In this document: piece by piece, positions 9,485 through 17,870 of the stretch
How positions within the stretch are numbered: position 1 is the stretch's first letter
Layout of the letters: the number at the start of each line of letters is the position of its first letter
Assembly: GCF_024343615.1 (NCBI RefSeq)
Contig: NZ_RJUB01000005.1
Location: 62,001-126,000, forward strand
Reading direction: 5' to 3'
DNA from: Ferruginibacter sp. HRS2-29
GTDB taxonomy: Bacteria; Bacteroidota; Bacteroidia; Chitinophagales; Chitinophagaceae
DNA: 64,000 nucleotides
The notes under the pieces: model-generated
What the model was told of the DNA's origin: nothing
The model's input: the letters and a program-made list of their open reading frames with translations, nothing else
The model's database searches: none
Translations under genes and position numbers: made by a program

Positions 9485-10177
9485 ATGAATGCTCATTATA
9501 CCTACTTTCTTATATTAATTCTCTCACTGGTGGGGCCGTTTGCGCTGAGCTTCGATAAAAAAGTAGCTTTTTACAGGCAATGGCGGTACCTCTTCCCTGC
9601 CATGATACTTCCCGCGGCATTCTTCATAATCTGGGATATCATCTTTACAAAGCAGGGTGTGTGGAGTTTCAATCCCGGTTATATCACCGGCATTTACCTC
9701 AGCGCCATCCCGCTCGAAGAAGCGTTGTTCTTTTTTGTGGTGCCTTATTGCTGTGTGTTCATTTACGAGTGTATCCGCTGTTACTTTCCACGGCTGAAGA
9801 GTACGTTTGGCAGCGATATGGCGCTGGCTGCCGTGGGGGCCGGCCTGCTGGTGGCGGCATTCTTCTATAGCCACAGGGCCTATACTTTTTACACCGCTAT
9901 TTTCAATGCCGTTTTTATAGCTTTCATTTTCCTGTTTCGCCGCAGGCTTAAGTTTTTCAATACCGCTGCTTTTTTGGTAGCGTACATTATCATCCTTCTG
10001 CCTTTCCTGGCGGTAAACGGGGTGCTTACTTACCTGCCCGTGGTTATTTACAACAATGCTCAAAACCTTGGCCTGCGCATCACCACCATCCCCGCCGAAG
10101 ATATTTTTTATGGCATGCTGCTGGTACTGATGAACATTGTTATCTTCGAAAAGCTACGCAGCCGGAGTGCTGTATAA
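9485..10177 (+). CDS. lycopene cyclase, CrtYcd-type membrane protein
   Basis: A 230-residue integral membrane protein with two lycopene-cyclase domains in tandem. The first half contains IPLEEALFFFVVPYC and the second IPAEDIFYGMLLVLMN, the paired P-x-E motifs of the CrtYc/CrtYd fused type. It would cyclise one or both lycopene ends to beta rings. It follows crtZ after a repeat-filled spacer and completes the set needed for monocyclic hydroxylated carotenoids. Confidence 0.88.
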   Translation: MNAHYTYFLILILSLVGPFALSFDKKVAFYRQWRYLFPAMILPAAFFIIWDIIFTKQGVWSFNPGYITGIYLSAIPLEEALFFFVVPYCCVFIYECIRCYFPRLKSTFGSDMALAAVGAGLLVAAFFYSHRAYTFYTAIFNAVFIAFIFLFRRRLKFFNTAAFLVAYIIILLPFLAVNGVLTYLPVVIYNNAQNLGLRITTIPAEDIFYGMLLVLMNIVIFEKLRSRSAV

Positions 10178-10194
10178 ACGCTAAAATTTTTATT

Positions 10195-11103
10195 ATGGAA
10201 TTTGGACGAGTGCCCGAGGCCGAACTGGATATGGTCGATTTTTCGCTGCCCAAAGATCCCGCGTTCAACAAAACGGTGTTCAGCGGCGAGCCTGCCAAAA
10301 AGCCCAAAGTATACCTCGGCTGCGCCAAATGGGGGCGCAAGGAGTGGGTGGGCAAAATATATCCGCCCGGCACCAAAGAAAAAGATTTTCTCAACGAGTA
10401 TGTGCATCATTACAACAGTATAGAGCTCAATGCCACGCACTACAAAATATACGATGCGGATGCCATTAAAAAATGGGCAGATAAAGCAGGCAAGCAGGAT
10501 TTTTTGTTTTGCCCTAAAATGTATAAAGGCGTTACCCACTTCGGCAACCTCAAAGGAAAAGAATTCATCACTACAGAATTTCTCAAAGGCCTGCTGGCAT
10601 TCAACAAGCACCTGGGCCCCATCTTTGTGCAGGTGAGCGAAAGTTTTTCACCCAACCGCAAAGAAGAACTATTCGATTATCTGAAGACATTACCCACCGA
10701 TCTGCAGTTTTTTGTAGAAGTGCGCCATCCCGGCTTTTTCGAAAAGAAAGAAATGGAAGAATTGTGCGCTACGCTCAAAAAGTTAAAGATGGGCATCGTG
10801 ATCACCGATACCGCCGGCCGCCGCGATTGTGCACACATGTACCTCACCGTTCCAAAAGCTTTCATCCGCTATGTGGGCAACAGCCTGCATGAATCCGATT
10901 ACAAACGCATGGACCTGTGGGTGAAACGTATCAAACATTGGCTGGACAATGGATTGAAGGAATTGTATTTTTTCATGCACATGCACAATGAAGCTACTTC
11001 GCCGGAGTTGACGGTGGATATTGTAGATAAATTGAATAAGGCTTGCGGATTGAAATTGACCAAGCCGATTTTTGTGATGGGGCAGAAGGGGTTGTTTGAT
11101 TGA
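10195..11103 (+). CDS. DUF72 (YecE-like) protein
   Basis: A 302-residue member of the DUF72 family, a TIM-barrel-like fold of unknown biochemical role. Recognisable segments include YLGCAKWGRKEWVGKIYPPG, YNSIELNATHYKIY, FFVEVRHPGFF and a late IKHWLDNGLKELYFFMHMH. The family is often next to DNA-repair or nucleic-acid genes, and umuDC and radical-SAM genes follow in this window. Function unknown. It starts 18 bases after the lycopene cyclase, so it may be co-transcribed with it. Confidence 0.88.
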   Translation: MEFGRVPEAELDMVDFSLPKDPAFNKTVFSGEPAKKPKVYLGCAKWGRKEWVGKIYPPGTKEKDFLNEYVHHYNSIELNATHYKIYDADAIKKWADKAGKQDFLFCPKMYKGVTHFGNLKGKEFITTEFLKGLLAFNKHLGPIFVQVSESFSPNRKEELFDYLKTLPTDLQFFVEVRHPGFFEKKEMEELCATLKKLKMGIVITDTAGRRDCAHMYLTVPKAFIRYVGNSLHESDYKRMDLWVKRIKHWLDNGLKELYFFMHMHNEATSPELTVDIVDKLNKACGLKLTKPIFVMGQKGLFD

Positions 11104-11191
11104 GGGATAGTTTTTAATCTGAAAAGAAGTTTCTAAAAGAGATATAGGATTTAGAACTTCTTTGATCTAAAATAAAATTATATCTCAAGTT

Positions 11192-11599
11192 TTAATTCTT
11201 AATATTTTGAAAAGGGAATTTGATTATAAATTGATTATAAGGGGCATCTAAATCACCAAAAATCATCATGCTCGGTTCATTGTTGCAATACATAGATATT
11301 GGTGAAACGGGAGTGGTTGTAATAAAAGAAATAATTTGAATATGATATAGTACCCCATTAAGGGTCACCTCACGATGTTCACTGCCATATACAATTGAGT
11401 TAGTTGGTCGTACATAGTATGAAACTACAGAATCTTCATTTTGAGGTATACCAATAAACGCTTTAGTCCAAGTTCCGACTTTTGGACTAAGGTTAATTTT
11501 GATGCGTTTTGAAGATGTATCGAGATTTGGATCGTATTGTATAATAAAATTATTGGGAAATTCAATCGGTGCACTAGATAAATTAAGAACATTCGTCAT
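11192..11599 (-). CDS. hypothetical protein (135 aa)
   Basis: Not recognised. The protein is beta-rich by appearance, without signal peptide or membrane segment, and begins MTNVLNLSSAPIEFPNNF. It lies on the minus strand 35 bases after a small lipoprotein gene and is probably co-transcribed with it. Base composition is more AT-rich than the flanking crt and umu genes, so the pair may be a recent insertion. It could be a beta-sandwich binding protein; that is only an impression. Confidence 0.55.
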   Translation of the reverse strand: MTNVLNLSSAPIEFPNNFIIQYDPNLDTSSKRIKINLSPKVGTWTKAFIGIPQNEDSVVSYYVRPTNSIVYGSEHREVTLNGVLYHIQIISFITTTPVSPISMYCNNEPSMMIFGDLDAPYNQFIIKFPFQNIKN

Positions 11600-11634
11600 A
11601 ATGCCGTTATTTATCCCATTATTTACTACATTAT

Positions 11635-12039
11635 TTACTGCTGAGTTTTTTTTTTAGACCAAGCGTCAGTTGCAATTTTTAAAAATGACTCTGTTTCGGC
11701 AGCTGTTAAACCTTTATTAATAGAAATTTCACAAAGCCTAAATAATATTAAATCTAAGTCAAGCCCATCGGAACTATATTCACTTAACTTAGTTACAGTT
11801 TGGGTCACCGCTAATTCCAGATTTGATTTTGAGAAAGGAGATAAAGAATCCATGCCATTTTTAACCTTTGCTTCTATTGCCTTTGTATAAGTTTTTTGTG
11901 GATGTGTGCATTTATAAGTAATGTACCCTTTTTGAATTTCTCCATTTTTACCCACGGTTGCTTTTCCCATTCTGGAAGAGTTGCAGCTGACAAAAAAGAA
12001 TGCAATAATTGCGAAAAGAAAATTCTTATTTGTTGTCAT
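11635..12039 (-). CDS. small lipoprotein, unknown function
   Basis: A 134-residue protein with a lipoprotein signal peptide: a short positive N-terminus, FLFAIIAFFFVSC with lipobox Cys about residue 19, then SSRMGK. The mature part is helical and charged. No family was recognised. It heads a two-gene minus-strand unit with the hypothetical gene at 11192. Composition is AT-rich relative to neighbours. Confidence 0.6.
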   Translation of the reverse strand: MTTNKNFLFAIIAFFFVSCNSSRMGKATVGKNGEIQKGYITYKCTHPQKTYTKAIEAKVKNGMDSLSPFSKSNLELAVTQTVTKLSEYSSDGLDLDLILFRLCEISINKGLTAAETESFLKIATDAWSKKKTQQ

Positions 12040-12126
12040 GATACTTTTTTATAAAATTAATCTTTTTGCTTAAGTTCTACAATGAATAATTTTCTATATG
12101 AAATATTGATAAATTATTACTCCGAA

Positions 12127-13419
12127 TTACTCAATAACCATCATCTCCTCCCACCTCGTCGTATACCTCGGGCTTCGCATTTCCTGCCGCATCTTCCAAT
12201 CCTTTTTTACGCCGCTGGCGGCAAACTTGAGTATATCGTTGCGCAGGGCAAAGTTGATATTGTCGAGCATGCCCATGAGCATACGCTTGCCATTTTGTTT
12301 TTCTTCTACAAACAGGTTGGCCTGTATGGTAGCGTCGGGCACCAGGCCGCTGAGCATTACCCCGGCTTTTTTGTAGGCACGCCCTTGCCTGAAGATGGTA
12401 TCTACCATGGCCAGTGCGGGCTTTATGAGCTCGTGGGTAGCCGAAGTGGCTATGGGCAGGGTGATGTGGCGGCTGAAGTGGTCGCCCTGATCGTACCTGT
12501 TGTCGGCGGTGCGTTTTTTTTCGGGCCGGGCCACCACAAATATGCCTATGCCCGAGGCGGCGCTGCGCTGGCGGCGCAGCTTCTCCGAAGCCTTGCTGGT
12601 GTAAGTGGCAATGGCTTCCTTGATGTCTTCTTTGCTGTACACGGCATGGCCAAACATGCGGGTGGTGGCTATCATTTTTTTCTCCGTCAATGGTTTTTCC
12701 ATTTCAATGGCGCACTCGCCATTGAGTTCTTTTATCATGCGCAGGCCTACCACGCCGCCCAGGTTTTTGTGGGCCCACTCGGGTGTTTTTTTGCTGAGGT
12801 CGAAGGCGGTGTATACGGCGTTCATCTCTTTGAGCTTGTCGGCATATTTTCGGCCGATGCCCCACACTTCGTTTACCGGCGTGGCGTGCAACGCCCGGTG
12901 GATGCGGTCTTTTGTATTAAGCACCACCACGCATTCGGTAACGGCCTTGTGTTTTTTGGCCAGGTGGTTGGCTACCTTGCTCAGCACTTTGGTGGGGGCA
13001 ATGCCTATGGATACTTTGATGCCCGTCCATTGCTCTACGGTGTGGCGTATGTGCAGGCCCAGTTCCTGCAGGTTGCTGTGCTCGTATTCATCGAGGTTGA
13101 GAAAAGCCTCATCTACCGAATACACTTCTACATTGTGGGCGCCCAGCATCATGCGCAGGGTTTCCATCACGCGCCAGCTGAGGTCGCCATACAGATTGTA
13201 GTTGGAAGAAAAAGTGGCCACCTGGTGCTGCTCAATGAGGTCTTTGGCCAGGAAATACGGCCCTGCCATCTTCACACCCAGCGCTTTGGCTTCGTCGCTG
13301 CGGGATACGATGCACCCGTCGTTGTTGCTGAGCACCACTACGGGTTTGTCCGCCAGGTCGGGGCGGTAGAGGCGCTCGCAGGAGCAGTAGAAGCTGTTGC
13401 AATCAATGATAGCCTTCAT
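12127..13419 (-). CDS. umuC: Y-family polymerase subunit UmuC
   Basis: A 430-residue translesion polymerase catalytic subunit. Key residues are visible: metal-binding Asp6 (IIDCNSFYCSCE), the steric-gate region Tyr11, and the catalytic YSVDEAF (D103, E104). The C-terminus has the UmuC-specific YKKAGVMLSGL and a final SPRYTTRWEEM. It would extend DNA past lesions together with UmuD'2. It is transcribed away from umuD with a 165-base repeat-filled gap, so the two may be expressed together from the umuD promoter or separately. A long antisense frame over this gene is a shadow. Confidence 0.95.
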   Translation of the reverse strand: MKAIIDCNSFYCSCERLYRPDLADKPVVVLSNNDGCIVSRSDEAKALGVKMAGPYFLAKDLIEQHQVATFSSNYNLYGDLSWRVMETLRMMLGAHNVEVYSVDEAFLNLDEYEHSNLQELGLHIRHTVEQWTGIKVSIGIAPTKVLSKVANHLAKKHKAVTECVVVLNTKDRIHRALHATPVNEVWGIGRKYADKLKEMNAVYTAFDLSKKTPEWAHKNLGGVVGLRMIKELNGECAIEMEKPLTEKKMIATTRMFGHAVYSKEDIKEAIATYTSKASEKLRRQRSAASGIGIFVVARPEKKRTADNRYDQGDHFSRHITLPIATSATHELIKPALAMVDTIFRQGRAYKKAGVMLSGLVPDATIQANLFVEEKQNGKRMLMGMLDNINFALRNDILKFAASGVKKDWKMRQEMRSPRYTTRWEEMMVIE

Positions 13420-13584
13420 GCAGTGAATAGTGAATAGCGAATGGTGAATAGTGAATGGTCAAACCTTCAAACTCTTTATCATTGCTTGAAGGGTATTTAA
13501 TTTGTATTTCATTTATGTTGATTTTCTGATAATAAATACCTGATGAATAGTGTAGCCTTCGAAGATTTGACTATTGACTATTCA
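13420..13584. repeat. inverted tandem-unit repeat between umuC and umuD
   Basis: The left arm (about 13423-13460) consists of GTGAATAGTGAATAGCGAAT-like units and the right arm (13568-13600) of GACTATTGACTATTCACTAT-like units, separated by about 100 unique bases. The arms can pair into a long imperfect hairpin in the umuD-umuC transcript. The right arm runs a few bases into the 3' end of umuD. Confidence 0.65.
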
Positions 13585-14064
13585 CTATTGACCATTCACC
13601 TTCCTGTTGTTGAGATACATCCAAAGCACATCATCCACAATATTGATATTGCACGTCACTACACCCCATACCATCGAGGTAGTAAATTCATTGAGTTCTA
13701 TCGGTTTGAAGCGTTCATTCTCGGCCAGCAGGATGGTTTTGTTGAATGTTTTTTGCAGGCGGCGCACCATCATTTCGCCATCTACAATGGCCACTACTAT
13801 TTTACCATGACTGGCTTTTACTGACCGGTCTACAATGAGTACATTATTATTATAGATGCCCGCCTCCGTCATGGCGTCGCCCTTCATGCGGAAGAAAAAA
13901 GTGGCGGGTTTGTTCATCACCAGTTGCTCGTTGAGGTCGATGCCCCGCTCCATATAATCGTCGGCGGCGGCGCCAAAGCCGGTGGCATTGGCAGACGATA
14001 CATCGTGCTGCGTAAAATCTTTGGTGCCTCTATAATTACTGCCGGAAAAGTTGTCCACTTCCAT
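13585..14064 (-). CDS. umuD: UmuD-like protein with both catalytic residues replaced
   Basis: A 159-residue LexA/UmuD-family protein (peptidase S24 fold). It aligns well with E. coli UmuD over ERGIDLN, GDxM, LLIVDxS and DGExxVxxLQ. The expected catalytic serine of GDSM is alanine here (RMKGDAMTEAG), and the expected lysine of the VKxLQ segment is arginine (MMVRRLQ). It should therefore be unable to cleave itself by the Ser-Lys mechanism. It may act uncleaved as a polymerase partner, be processed in trans, or reflect a lineage-wide variant. A dyad lies 18 bases upstream of its start. Confidence 0.88.
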   Translation of the reverse strand: MEVDNFSGSNYRGTKDFTQHDVSSANATGFGAAADDYMERGIDLNEQLVMNKPATFFFRMKGDAMTEAGIYNNNVLIVDRSVKASHGKIVVAIVDGEMMVRRLQKTFNKTILLAENERFKPIELNEFTTSMVWGVVTCNINIVDDVLWMYLNNRKVNGQ

Positions 14065-14081
14065 AAAAATTATTTTTGAAA

Positions 14082-14098
14082 TACTAAATAGTTTAGTA
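14082..14098. promoter_or_regulatory. LexA-like dyad upstream of umuD
   Basis: A perfect 7-bp inverted repeat, TACTAAA TAG TTTAGTA, sits between the divergent umuD and LigT-like genes. Its position just upstream of the umuD start suggests an SOS-type operator. The binding protein is not known; Bacteroidota LexA boxes are poorly defined. Confidence 0.6.
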
Positions 14099-14143
14099 AA
14101 TTTATGCTAAATAATTTGGCGGACAAATTTTAAAACCGTTTTT

Positions 14144-14758
14144 ATGAAAAATATTATCAACAGTATTCCAGGCTACAGGATGTTTGAATATTTAGTGATA
14201 TTAAATCCTCACGAAGAATTGCGTAACAAGATCATGAAAGTGAAGCAGGATTTTTATGATAGTTACAAATCCACTTCGGCATTGTATGGAAAACCACATC
14301 TTACGCTTGTAAATTTTGTACAATACGAAATGGCGGAAGAGCGCATCATCAACCGGCTGAAAAACATCGGCATGGGCTTTCATCCCGTAAAGATCGAGCT
14401 GAAGGATTATGGTAGTTTCCCATCGCATACCATCTATATAAATGTAATCTCCAAACTGCCGATTCAGGGATTGGTAAAAACCATCCGGTCCGAAGCGCAG
14501 CAGCTGATGAAACTGAACAACGACCACAAGCCGCATTTCATCCTCGAACCACACCTCACCATCGCCCGCAAGCTGCAGCCATGGCAGTACGAAAAAGGCT
14601 GGCTCGAGTATAGCCACAAAAGCTTTACCGGCCGTTTCATAGCCGATGCCATGCTGCTGCTGAAGCGGCCCGTAGGCGAAATGAAATACCAGATAGCCGG
14701 AAGGTTCGAGTTTCAAAACCTGCCGGTGAATACTACGCAGGGGGCGCTTTTTTTATGA
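14144..14758 (+). CDS. 2H phosphoesterase, LigT-like RNA 2',3'-cyclic phosphodiesterase
   Basis: A 204-residue 2H-superfamily protein. The two HxT motifs are at residues 52-54 (KPHLTLVNF) and 137-139 (EPHLTIARK). Members open 2',3'-cyclic phosphates or join 2'-5' ends of tRNA fragments in vitro. It is divergent from umuD over the dyad at 14082, so it may share damage regulation. The substrate is not predictable, but it fits with the RNA-repair genes further on in this window. Confidence 0.85.
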   Translation: MKNIINSIPGYRMFEYLVILNPHEELRNKIMKVKQDFYDSYKSTSALYGKPHLTLVNFVQYEMAEERIINRLKNIGMGFHPVKIELKDYGSFPSHTIYINVISKLPIQGLVKTIRSEAQQLMKLNNDHKPHFILEPHLTIARKLQPWQYEKGWLEYSHKSFTGRFIADAMLLLKRPVGEMKYQIAGRFEFQNLPVNTTQGALFL

Positions 14759-14934
14759 CACGAATTAAAGCGAATTACACGAATTAGCGAAGGTGATATA
14801 ATTGTTTTTACCCTCGTTTAATTTGTCCAATTCGAAAAAATCGTGCCTTGAACTAAATATCATCTCCCCTAATTCCCCGCCGATTGCGGGGCAAGCAGTG
14901 TAATTCGTGTAATTCGAAAAATTCGTGTAATAAA
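14759..14934. repeat. intergenic inverted repeat
   Basis: The left arm holds ACACGAATTAAAGCGAATTA and ACACGAATTAGCG; the right arm holds GTAATTCGTGTAATTCG and AATTCGTGTAA. Between them is a short GC hairpin, CCCCGC-CGATT-GCGGGG (14875-14891). No promoter was recognised. Confidence 0.6.
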
Positions 14935-16047
14935 ATGATGGACAAGAACCTCCCGCAAGATCACCACAAAGTATCCGTTGCCAACCAGGACGGGCAGGTG
15001 CAATACAAGGCCGGCCGTGGGGCGCAATTCAATTATAAGAACCGTTTTATCAAAAACGAATCTACCCGCGAGCATGTAGAGGGCATCGACGATTGGGAAG
15101 AGGCCAACCTCAAAACCCAATACATAGAGCAGCTGTCGAAAACGATCGTGAATAAGGTAGAAAGTAAAGATGTAGGTATGGGGTACAGCATGAACCCTTA
15201 TGCGGGATGCGAGCATGGCTGCATTTATTGTTATGCCCGCAACGTACATGAATACTGGGGCTATAGCGCCGGGCTCGATTTTGAACAGAAAATACTCATC
15301 AAAAAAAATGCGCCACAGCTGCTCCGCAAATTTTTGATGCACCCCAAATGGGAATGTGCGCCCATCATGCTCAGCGGCAATACCGATTGTTATCAGCCTG
15401 CCGAGCAGCAGTACCGCCTCACCCGTGGCTTGCTGGAAGTGTGCAACGAGTTCAATCAGCCCGTGGGTATCCTCACCAAAAATTCGTGGATACTGAAAGA
15501 TAAAGATGTGCTGCAGGAAATGGCCAAAAAGAATATCGTATCGGCTATGGTGAGCATCACTTCGTTCAATGAAGACCTGCGCCGCATCATGGAGCCACGT
15601 ACCACTACGGCAAAGCAGAAGCTGAAAGTGATAGAAGAACTCAGCAAGGCTGGTGTGCGCATGGGCATCATGATGGGGCCGATGATACCCGGATTGAACG
15701 AACATGAAATGCAGAGGATCATGAAAGCCGCGGCAGATCATGGCGCCACGTTTACAGCATATACATTTATAAGGTTGAATGGGGCCATCAAGTTTTTATT
15801 TCACGATTGGCTGTACAAGAATTTTCCGAATCATGCGGATAAAGTATGGCACCTCATAGAGCAGAGCCACGATGGCAAAGTGAACGATACCCGCTGGGGG
15901 GTGCGTATGCGGGGCGAAGGGGGAATAGCAGATATGGTGGCCCAAACCTACCGCAAATACGGAAAGCTCTATAATATGAATGCCGAAGAATGGAGCCTCG
16001 ATACGTCCCGTTTCAAAAGACCGGGAGCACAAGGCACGTTATTCTAA
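14935..16047 (+). CDS. PA0069-family radical SAM protein
   Basis: A 370-residue radical SAM enzyme with the 4Fe-4S motif C92-x3-C96-x2-C99 (CEHGCIYCYARN). SPL/PA0069-like features follow (KKNAPQLLRKFL, SGNTDCYQPAEQ, GILTKN, MGPMIPGLNEHE). The family is related to spore photoproduct lyase and is linked by context to nucleic-acid repair, but its reaction is unknown. ATG14935 is preferred over upstream starts that lie inside the repeat. A small unknown gene follows after 40 bases. Confidence 0.88.
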   Translation: MMDKNLPQDHHKVSVANQDGQVQYKAGRGAQFNYKNRFIKNESTREHVEGIDDWEEANLKTQYIEQLSKTIVNKVESKDVGMGYSMNPYAGCEHGCIYCYARNVHEYWGYSAGLDFEQKILIKKNAPQLLRKFLMHPKWECAPIMLSGNTDCYQPAEQQYRLTRGLLEVCNEFNQPVGILTKNSWILKDKDVLQEMAKKNIVSAMVSITSFNEDLRRIMEPRTTTAKQKLKVIEELSKAGVRMGIMMGPMIPGLNEHEMQRIMKAAADHGATFTAYTFIRLNGAIKFLFHDWLYKNFPNHADKVWHLIEQSHDGKVNDTRWGVRMRGEGGIADMVAQTYRKYGKLYNMNAEEWSLDTSRFKRPGAQGTLF

Positions 16048-16087
16048 ACCCCTAAACCTAAACCCTAATCTCTAAACTATAATTGCA

Positions 16088-16456
16088 ATGACCGCTATCA
16101 CCAACGAATACCTCGGCGACATCCTGCTACGGGAGGTAAATAAAGACATAGAAGTGCATCGTGCCTCTAAAAATAATTTCCTGGCGCATCAGAATTTTCC
16201 GTGTGCCACCGATGCCGAACTGCTCGACTTCATCCAGACCATTCCTTACTTCGATGTGAGTGTAAAAGATTTCCTGTTAGGCAATCTCCCGGAAGTTACC
16301 ATCATCATCAGCCAGGCCTGGGAACTCGAGTTTTTAAAACGTACCCGCCAATGGGCCGAAAGTTTTGAATGGCTGCATGGCAACGATTATTTTTTGAGCG
16401 ATGCGCATATCAATGGATTGAAGAAGGGAGGAGCGTCGTTGACATTGCCGTATTGA
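16088..16456 (+). CDS. hypothetical protein (122 aa)
   Basis: Not recognised. A small soluble, acidic and helical protein (MTAITNEYLGDILLREVNKD at its start) without signal or membrane segment. It is 40 bases downstream of the PA0069-type radical SAM gene in the same direction and is probably co-transcribed. A 29-bp perfect hairpin follows its stop and may end the transcript. Confidence 0.6.
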   Translation: MTAITNEYLGDILLREVNKDIEVHRASKNNFLAHQNFPCATDAELLDFIQTIPYFDVSVKDFLLGNLPEVTIIISQAWELEFLKRTRQWAESFEWLHGNDYFLSDAHINGLKKGGASLTLPY

Positions 16457-16461
16457 AAACG

Positions 16462-16525
16462 ACTGTCAGCCTGAGCTTGTCGAAGGCGTTGATGAAAACG
16501 CCTTCGACAAGCTCAGGCTGACAGT
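16462..16525. repeat. perfect 29-bp inverted repeat (REP-like palindrome)
   Basis: Bases 16462-16490 and 16497-16525 are exact reverse complements with a 6-base loop, GATGAA. The core CCTGAGCTTGTCGAAGG is a palindromic repeat I recall as widespread in several bacterial phyla. It lies 5 bases after a stop codon and is followed by an A-rich run, so on the minus strand it would read as hairpin plus T-tract. It could serve as a terminator, mRNA stabiliser or mobile REP element. Confidence 0.85.
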
Positions 16526-16616
16526 AAAAAAAGTAAACGAAATTGAAATAGTTGGCAACCTAATAATATAGCAAGAAACAATAGAACAATCAATACAACA
16601 ATTAACCACCTGACCA

Positions 16617-17870
16617 ATGAACCACGACCGCATCACCGAAAAACTTGCCATCCTTGCCGACGCAGCCAAATACGATGTAAGCTGCAGCAGCAGCGGCAGC
16701 AACAGGAAGAATAAAGAAAAAGGCCTGGGCACTACCGGCAACGGCATTTGTCATGCCTACACCGAAGACGGGAGATGCGTATCGCTGCTCAAAATATTAC
16801 TGACCAATGTATGCATTTACGATTGCGCTTATTGTGTAAGCCGAAAGAGCAACGATATCAAACGGGCGGGGTTTACAGTACAGGAAGTGGTGGATCTCAC
16901 CATCAATTTTTACCGCCGCAATTATATCGAAGGATTGTTTATCAGCTCAGGCATATTTACCAATGCCGATTATACGATGGAACGGCTGGTGCTGATAGCA
17001 AAAAAACTCCGCACAGAACATAAATTCAGCGGCTACATTCACATCAAAAGCATACCCGGTGCCAGCGAAGAGATCATCAAAGAAGCGGGGTTGTATGCCG
17101 ACAGGCTAAGCATAAATGTAGAAATGCCAACCGAAAAAAGCCTGGCATTACTGGCCCCCGATAAAAAGCGGGAAGATATGATACAGCCGATGAAAGTGCT
17201 GAAACAGGCGATCATTGAAAACAAGGAAGAAAAGAAATTATTCAAAAAAACGCCCGTTTTTGCCCCTGCCGGACAAAGTACCCAAATGGTGATCGGCGCT
17301 ACGGCAGAGACCGACCTGGAAATATTATACCTGGCCAACGGCTTTTACAAAAAGATGAACATGCGCAGGGTGTACTACTCCGGCTATGTACCCATCAGTA
17401 ATGATAATCGCCTACCGGCCATCGGTACACCCGTACCCATCGTGCGTGAAAACCGCCTCTACCAGGCCGATTGGCTACTGCGTTTCTACGGTTTTAATGT
17501 AGATGAAATTGTAGATAAAAACAATCCGCTGCTCGATATGGAAATAGACCCCAAGCTGGGTTGGGCGTTGCGCAACATGCAATGTTTTCCTATCGATATC
17601 AATACCGCCGAATACCAGCTCATACTGCGTGTGCCGGGCATCGGTGTACAAAGTGCACAAAAGATAGTGGCAGCCCGGCGCTTCAGGCGGCTCGGTTACG
17701 GGCACCTTAAAAAGATCGGGATTTCAGTTAACCGTGCCCGGTATTTCATACAGGCCGATAATGATTATGAAGTAAAAGACTGGCAACCGGCGCAGATAAA
17801 ACAATTCATCTTATCAGAAGGCGTGAGTAAATACAAAGCTGATTTTTCACCGCAGATAACCCTTTTCTGA
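16617..17870 (+). CDS. putative DNA modification/repair radical SAM protein (TIGR03916-like)
   Basis: A 417-residue radical SAM enzyme with C66-x3-C70-x2-C73 (CIYDCAYC). The C-terminal helix-hairpin-helix (VPGIGVQSAQKIVAARRF) suggests DNA binding. The family is always found with the partner encoded next and is thought to act on DNA, chemistry unknown. The stop overlaps the partner start (TGATG at 17868-17872), so the two are translationally coupled. Confidence 0.88.
   Translation: MNHDRITEKLAILADAAKYDVSCSSSGSNRKNKEKGLGTTGNGICHAYTEDGRCVSLLKILLTNVCIYDCAYCVSRKSNDIKRAGFTVQEVVDLTINFYRRNYIEGLFISSGIFTNADYTMERLVLIAKKLRTEHKFSGYIHIKSIPGASEEIIKEAGLYADRLSINVEMPTEKSLALLAPDKKREDMIQPMKVLKQAIIENKEEKKLFKKTPVFAPAGQSTQMVIGATAETDLEILYLANGFYKKMNMRRVYYSGYVPISNDNRLPAIGTPVPIVRENRLYQADWLLRFYGFNVDEIVDKNNPLLDMEIDPKLGWALRNMQCFPIDINTAEYQLILRVPGIGVQSAQKIVAARRFRRLGYGHLKKIGISVNRARYFIQADNDYEVKDWQPAQIKQFILSEGVSKYKADFSPQITLF

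Noticed and set aside
12082..13437. A 451-codon open frame antisense to umuC
   Set aside because: umuC on the other strand has full family conservation and catalytic motifs; the antisense frame is low-complexity (Ala/Val/Gly/His-rich) and a by-product of codon bias.
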